Shown here in pieces: positions 5,121 through 5,872 of a stretch of 5,872 bases of DNA; position 1 is the stretch's first letter, and the number at the start of each line of letters is the position of its first letter. The stretch is from Verrucomicrobia subdivision 6 bacterium. Lineage in GTDB: Bacteria > Verrucomicrobiota > Verrucomicrobiia > Methylacidiphilales > Verrucolacustridaceae. The position numbers were made by a program, and so were the translations under genes. The stretch spans positions 1-5,872 of the forward strand of contig CAMBGW010000066.1 of NCBI GenBank assembly GCA_945866245.1, in the 5' to 3' direction. The notes below the pieces were generated by a model. That model saw only the letters and a program-made list of their open reading frames with translations, was not told where the DNA came from and did no database searches.

Positions 5121-5872
5121 ATGTTAAAGAAAATTGTAGTTCTCGATGGATATCCACTTAATCCTGGGGACTTATCTTGGGATAGTCTTCGCGCACTCCT
5201 CCCTAATGTTGAAATTCATGAACGGACAAGTGCAGGTGATGTGCTGAGTCGCTGCGCTGACGCCGAGATCGTTTTAACCAATAAAGTGCGCCTACCCGCA
5301 GAGACATTGCGGGAGCTTCCGAAGCTACGTTATATCGGGGTACTCGCGACAGGATTTGACGTGGTTGATGCGGTGGTAGCACGCGCCCAAGGTATTGTGG
5401 TCTGCAACATCCCTGCCTATGGGACCTTGTCCGTTGTTCAGTTGGTTTTTGCCTATATTTTACACTGGTCCAACGCGGTGGCTTCTCATGCCGTGCGGGT
5501 TCGTGGTGGAGCTTGGACCCAGTCGCCAGATTGGTCATTCTGGGACTCCCCACTCCACGAGCTTGCTGGGAAAACCTTGGGAATTATTGGTTTTGGGCGA
5601 ATCGGCCAGCAGGCGGGAAGGATCGGCCATGCCTTTGGTATGAAAATCGCCGCAGCAACTCGGTCGTCCAAGATCGTGGATTATCCAGTGAGTATTGTCC
5701 CGATGAATGAGCTCTTCTCTATTTCCGACTTCCTCACCTTGCATTGTCCTCTCACACCAGAAACACGCGGATTGGTTGATGCCACACACCTTGGTCTGAT
5801 GAAGCCCTCTGCTTATTTAATTAATACTGCACGTGGCCCGATCGTCAACGAGGCCGACTTGGCCGTGGCCCT
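5121..5872 (+). CDS. NAD-dependent D-2-hydroxyacid dehydrogenase (glycerate dehydrogenase-like), 5' part
   Basis: 250 codons plus 2 nt, open to the window edge, so the last roughly 70 residues of a protein of about 320 are missing. The family reversibly oxidises D-2-hydroxyacids with NAD(P); hydroxypyruvate/glycerate is the likeliest substrate by resemblance, which is inference. Visible: an N-terminal substrate-domain start 'MLKKIVVLDGYPLNPGDLSW' (1-20), 'LRYIGVLATGFD' (69-80) with 'NIPAYGTLSVVQ' (96-107), then the Rossmann nucleotide-binding loop 'GIIGFGRIG' (154-162), 'LHCPLTPETRGL' (207-218) and 'LINTARGPIVNE' (233-244) holding catalytic Arg238. The catalytic Glu and His would lie beyond the edge. 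'TLSVVQ' replaces the more usual 'TDSVAQ'. The ATG is preceded by an AT-rich leader without a Shine-Dalgarno; the start is supported by the N-terminal family match. Base usage is balanced or C-rich, unlike the G-skewed DNA to its left, which suggests a different origin. Confidence 0.9.
   Translation, partial: MLKKIVVLDGYPLNPGDLSWDSLRALLPNVEIHERTSAGDVLSRCADAEIVLTNKVRLPAETLRELPKLRYIGVLATGFDVVDAVVARAQGIVVCNIPAYGTLSVVQLVFAYILHWSNAVASHAVRVRGGAWTQSPDWSFWDSPLHELAGKTLGIIGFGRIGQQAGRIGHAFGMKIAAATRSSKIVDYPVSIVPMNELFSISDFLTLHCPLTPETRGLVDATHLGLMKPSAYLINTARGPIVNEADLAVA

Noticed and set aside
1..5872. CRISPR array, insertion sequence, integrase, toxin-antitoxin or defence genes
   Set aside because: No spaced direct repeats, no paired terminal inverted repeats and no matching protein motifs were seen on either strand.

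Overview
The window looks like bacterial chromosomal DNA, GC-rich for most of its length and probably from a diderm. The case for a Verrucomicrobiota/PVC-type organism is inference: System II cytochrome c maturation is split into a ResB-like protein and a CcsA that carries a long N-terminal periplasmic segment with a 'GRLKPF' type motif, and the FolB active-site lysine sits in an unusual 'KKFIIPETRH' context. No rRNA or tRNA is present to settle the taxonomy.

Layout. Positions 48-3804 hold a tightly packed minus-strand operon read right to left: a ResB/Ccs1-like protein (3804-1978), then CcsA (1975-422, 2 nt after the ResB stop), then FolB dihydroneopterin aldolase (425-48, 4-nt ATGA overlap with ccsA). 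ResB and CcsA together would form the System II (Ccs) haem delivery and ligation complex. FolB belongs to folate synthesis and is probably only co-transcribed. A 128-bp divergent spacer follows. Next comes a plus-strand gene (3933-4709, GTG start, very strong Shine-Dalgarno) for a secreted or periplasmic WG-repeat protein. Positions 4710-5120 (411 bp) hold no confident gene. They contain two short hairpins, a possible minus-strand gene remnant and a good sigma70-type promoter. From 5121 to the window edge runs the 5' part (250 codons) of an NAD-dependent D-2-hydroxyacid dehydrogenase.

The most striking large-scale signal is compositional. From position 1 to about 4860 the plus strand is strongly G-rich and C-poor whichever strand is coding, so minus-strand genes are C-rich and the plus-strand gene is G-rich. 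This bias disappears and locally reverses in the dehydrogenase. The change falls in the spacer that holds the possible gene remnant, which suggests a recombination or island boundary, or an assembly join. I see no CRISPR array, defence system, integrase, transposase or clearly new system here. The rest is mostly ordinary core metabolism plus one uncharacterised repeat protein.
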